Assembly (NCBI GenBank): GCA_947579665.1
Contig: OX388351.1
Span: 60,954,939 to 61,018,938 of the forward strand
Reading direction: 5' to 3'
Length of the DNA: 64,000 nt
Source of the DNA: Sympetrum striolatum
Taxonomy: Eukaryota > Arthropoda > Insecta > Odonata > Libellulidae
Shown: in pieces, positions 59,601-64,000 of the stretch
Position numbering within the stretch: position 1 is the first letter of the stretch
Layout: the number at the start of each line of letters is the position of its first letter
The notes under the pieces: model-generated
Seen by the model: the letters and a program-made list of their open reading frames with translations, nothing else
Database searches by the model: none
What the model was told of the DNA's origin: nothing
Made by a program: the position numbers and the translations under genes

Positions 59601-62600
59601 TGTCGAAGTTAGTTTTGTATTGGCATTTAAATACTCTCCCTGAAGTACGGTTTGTAACGCCTGGTTCTCTCAATAAATTATGATTTCGATAACATAGATA
59701 TTAAAATGATTTTTGTATAACTCAAAATCAATTGCAATTGATTTATTCCGGTTCTAAATTTCCTTTGCTCTAGAAACATATACAATAGGATATACTATAT
59801 ATATAAGATAGGAATAATTACTCGTATTTTTTAGGATAGGCCATTAAGGGTATGCATACTAATTATGAAAGTTATTTTCCTCTTCCTAAATATCTTGGGA
59901 TACTTTAAATTAGTGGGATAGTTATTAATGCATAGCGAGTGAAAATCACTTCAAATAAAATATAAAAACGAAAACTTTGATCAAGATGCATTGAATATAA
60001 AATTAAATCAAATGAATCGTGGATTAAATTACGTACTATTTTCTTAATTAATGTACTTAAATATAATTCCTATATTCTCTTTGGTAACATTAAAGATACT
60101 AAAATGTTAGCTTTAATATTCCATTTATGCATTAAATAAATCATTTTTTAATTAATTACCGAATTAATTTGCTATATAATTATGCACGTCAGATTTATCT
60201 CCATGTGTAATTTTCTACTTTCTACTCGTTAAAGTCTTTACGTTTCGTCATAAAAAAATTGGCCTCATGCATCCTTTAGTAGGCAGCTAAATATATTTTC
60301 TCCGTATTAATGAAGGGAAGATTTCGCAGATTTTGAATGGGATGAGCCGAAGAACAGCGAAAGAACGACGATTTATGACTTGAGGGTGTTTACTGTCTCA
60401 AGAGATCAATTTGCATATCGTTACGATTTCGCGAAGTGAAACGTCATTAATTCATCCGACGCTGATTGTGTTTTCTTCCTCAATTATTCTAACTTAGTTT
60501 ATACTCTTGTTCTCGGCAACTTGCGGATTTGTGTACTTCGAAAGCTTCGGCGAAGATGCGTCTGATTTCAAATGCATATAATGTTTAAGATACGCGTTTC
60601 AGGATATCCGTTACATACCAATTCTAGGCCATTGACTTTATCAAACTGGGGTCTTTGGAGGACTCTATGCTTTTTTTTTATTTTTCTGCTGTTTTTTTGC
60701 GGTAGATTACTTAAAATAGCTTGTTTATGAATCTTAAACCACATATTGGAATATTTTGTTCATTTACTTTGACAGTAGTAGAGGTAAACTAAATATTTCC
60801 CATATCATATTATTCATGAAAGTGCTTAAATTCTTATATTTCACCTACACATCTTTAAAAAATCATAATATTTCACTGAAATATATGATACAGATTCATC
60901 TTTTTCCACATCTATAGTATCGCACTCAGTACAATTTTAATTAGGACCGGTTAAGGCAAGCAGCTCTAATATACCAAGCGGGGTCTTTCCAGAATGCCAT
61001 GGTTGTTTTATTTATATTTTTTATGAAAGTATTTCATATAAGTCTCATTATATTTTTCATACTAAACTAATGCGGAACACATCAATCAAGGAAAATATAT
61101 TTGTTATACTCGTAGTAATAGGAGGATCATGAAAATTATCAATTTGGTGTGATCACCTTGACATGTCTAGGGATTTACAATTTCATATAAATGTTCCTCT
61201 TTTGACAAAGAAACACGTTTCTGGGTGCTACATCATTAACAGAATCTTTCGGCAGCATATAAACTTGAGGAAGTTTTCGGTATAAATAAGTATAGAAGAA
61301 CACGAAACAAATATTTTTGAGGAAGACTGATTTTCATCATTTGCTGAAACTAAGGAGCTCAGAATGGATCTTGGTGACCTAAATTCGCGCTCTAGAACTG
61401 TTCAAGTTTGTGCCGAGATCAAAAAATAAAACAGGAAAAATGGAAGTTTTGAGCAAACTTTTTGAATCTAGAAAATCCATAATTTTACTGATTATCATCA
61501 ACGCTTGTCCTTGCGGAATATGAACGTCACTTTTCGGTGAGATAGATGAGACGATTATCGGAAAGGTGTCACCTTAGTGTGCTAATGTTACTTTTAATAC
61601 ATTCTAGATCAGTTTTTCTCAAAATTCTGTGCTCCTCCTTAGAGTTATGTGACTCTCTTCTCATGATGCAAATATAAATCCTGCATCGAACAAAATTTCA
61701 AGGAAACAAAGTAGGTTTTGAGGGTAAATAATTGTTTTCGTTGTGTCCCATAGAGTGAATAAGTTAATTGATAAAATATCGAACTTTACAAATTTCATTA
61801 ACTGTGAGTTGAGCCTTATCCTTAAGGACGTAATGAGAGTTTTCAAGGAAAATTATGAGAATTGTTTTGGTTAATTAAAATTTCCCCACGCTAATTTTAA
61901 TTTGGCTTATATAACATAGGATCATCCTTGCCTTATTTAAGAAGAGCAATTCATTTCCATTCCCTAAAAAACATAGAGGCCTTTTTCTAAAATTCCGATG
62001 AACTTCCTATCTGAACAATGCTGTATGCGGAATAGAGATTTATAGTTCGACATATGTTGTGTTAACTGCCTTTTTTCTTGTTGTCAGACCATATAGTTTC
62101 TCCAGAGAAGAAATTACAATACATTGAAATTCGCTGCTAAGAAAATTAAATAACCAGGGATTAATGTTTTAATCTGCTGCTAAATCAATAAATTTAATCG
62201 AATGAACAATGCTTGCCAGATTTGGAACGAAATAAATTAAATAAACATAAACGCATCCGAAATCCTAGCTAAAGGAAAATCGTGTAGATACGGGTAGATG
62301 TATTTCCGAGACTCATTCAGTCTTCGAGATGATCATAAAAAGATATTCTGCCAGAGTTTTTCTCCTTCTCAAACCTTCGCTTTTTATGAGAATCAAAGGA
62401 TATTTAATCAGTTGACAAGAACCACTGGCAATAAATCTTCGAATTAGAGCGAGAAGAAACCACGGGCGAAGAAGCCGAGGAAAGCTTTCCTTTATAAATC
62501 ATATAAACAGACACAACTGTGGATGGCAGTAATGGAGCGAACCCCATACCGTGGTTTGATAAGACACCAGAGAGACTGGGATTGTGCCGGTAAAAAAGTA

Positions 62601-64000
62601 AAACTTGGCCGCATCCGAAAGGATGGGAATCCAAGGCGGATCCTGCACAAATAAGCGGAGATTCGAATAAAAAGAATTCCTTCCTGGAAATGGTGCGCCT
62701 ATAGAAATATTTTTCGAGCGCTGCTCGCGCGGATTTTTTCCCAAGAAATTATCTTGACGTTTGGCGATAGATTGAGGTCAGCGTTAAAAGGGAACGAATT
62801 AATGTCAAATGCGGGATTGAAGGAAATCTCGAAGCGTTCCCTCAAGTAGATTTCCCATTAAAGCCATTTTAATGCGATTTTAAGTAGAGCGCTGATTGCA
62901 GTTTGATCATCGGAGGAATTCCTTCCATTGAAATGTCCCTTTCGACTCGGATTACGCTGAGTAAGGAATATTCGCACGAGAGGCCAACTTATAGCGAAAT
63001 CTCATGCTGGTGATACCAATTATCAAGATTCTATTATGTCTATCTCCTAGGAGAAAGGATTTCCTTATTTCAGACCGTTGAAAATCCCCTCTAGTCAGAA
63101 CGCGATTCATCAAGTACTCACGCAAAACAAGCCGAATCATATTATCATAAATTTTCACTTCAGAAAACTCACTTTATCGGCGCATATCTGTTGTGTTGAC
63201 CTTAGAATCCGTTACTTGCAAATTCTATTTTTAATTAAGATAATCGAAGTGATCATACTAGTCTTACTTCTTCAAACGCCATAGAGAAGGAAATACAAAT
63301 ATTTGGTCGTTTCCATAAAACAAATTTTACTTCTACTGCTATCGATGTTAAGTCATATTCAGATATAATTCATTTTTATCCTTTAACTACTGAATACTTA
63401 TCCAGTTTCAAGAGCTTTCAGTGTTAAACGGTAAAATTAAAAAATATCTTTCAACTAAATGTATTTTTTTTATTTTCTCGCAAGAAGTTGATTTCAAATG
63501 CATTAAATGTAGATGAAATTACAAAATACTTTAAACACTTGCTCTTAAATATGTTAATGGAAGTGAGGGAACTAAAGCATAATTGCATCTGAAGATGTGT
63601 ATAGCAGTTAAAATGTTAATTTACTCAATGAAAATAATCCAACTGTATGTATGTAACAAATATTCAGGTCATATCATTCGTTAAATCAAAAATTACAGCA
63701 GCAGGAGTGGATTAAGGATATTAGAGGCCGATATACGATAATCTAATGGAGGTTCCCATACATATGGGGTTACGATTTCATTTATGATGACGAAATGAAC
63801 ATATCTTATTGTAAAAATGGCCATTTCAACATAAAATGTATGTGTATACCATTGCATAAAATTCCATCAATCCACCACTGTAGGAACAAAAAATATTGGA
63901 AAATCATAGTGTGTTTGTAAAAAGATAGGGTAAAAATATTTAGGACGAGTGAGATTGACGTTGAGGAGTACATGTGTAGTAAATAAATAAATATATATAT
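56656..64000. other. Unique DNA without recognised gene
   Basis: Alternates AT-rich sequence with GC-richer stretches (about 58640-59480, 60300-60560, 62240-62960). A plus-strand purine-rich tract at 57050-57245 creates a spurious minus frame. A 129-codon minus frame at 57560-57949 is partly hydrophobic, lacks a recognisable family signature and is not called. No RNA gene, repeat with clear ends or splice-flanked coding-like segment was found. Confidence 0.4.

Noticed and set aside
9660..60417. Scattered ATGCAAAT/ATTTGCAT octamers as POU-factor sites
   Set aside because: About as many occur as expected by chance in AT-rich DNA of this length; they are not clustered.
60645..61030. Possible duplication around GGGGTCTTT words
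   Set aside because: Similarity is weak and confined to T-rich sequence.

Overview
This window looks like intergenic or deep-intronic DNA from a eukaryote with a large, AT-rich, repeat-rich genome. The repeat content points to an arthropod, most likely an insect: two tRNA-derived SINE families, a CR1/jockey-type LINE, a Penelope-like element with hammerhead-type motifs, hAT- and piggyBac-type MITEs, a Helentron-like element with internal repeats, and one short exon-like segment whose His/Gly-rich translation resembles cuticle proteins. I cannot name the species. There is no bacterial-style gene organisation, no tRNA or rRNA gene, no CRISPR array and no complete protein-coding gene. Nearly all open frames of 60-170 codons look accidental, most of them antisense to purine-rich tracts or inside non-coding repeats.

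Layout. 0-5 kb: a tRNA-SINE, a 310-bp hAT MITE with a perfect 8-bp target duplication, a ~1-kb Helentron-like element (copy 1) and a 690-bp element with terminal inverted repeats. 5-16 kb: mostly unique AT-rich DNA with a LINE 3' tail, a second SINE of family A, a first SINE of family B and old diverged tandem duplications. 16-22 kb: a G-run cluster, a 21-bp-arm hairpin, a 76-bp (AT)n tract, the candidate exon, a long purine-rich block and copy 2 of the Helentron-like element on the opposite strand. 22-41 kb: unique DNA, a dispersed repeat pair, a clean 393-bp tandem duplication, a LINE tail facing a minus-strand family-B SINE, and a perfect 66-bp palindrome with no spacer. 42-49 kb: two fold-back MITEs and a TTAA-flanked piggyBac-like MITE. 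50-57 kb: the richest part, with an unidentified ~135-codon open frame, a family-B SINE, a decayed LINE with recognisable reverse transcriptase motifs, and two Penelope-type segments carrying hammerhead-like cores, one of them flanking a GIY-YIG endonuclease fragment with inverted terminal repeats. 57-64 kb: nothing recognisable beyond alternating AT-rich and moderately GC-richer DNA.

The elements relate to each other. The 3' end of SINE family A resembles the 3' tail of the LINE fragments (an AATAAAG signal followed by a TTATTATCATT-type tail), which would fit SINE mobilisation by that LINE. The non-autonomous DNA elements have no visible transposase in the window and would depend on enzymes encoded elsewhere. 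The most interesting structure is the Penelope-like fragment at 56012-56655 together with the related hammerhead-like hairpin about 0.5 kb upstream.
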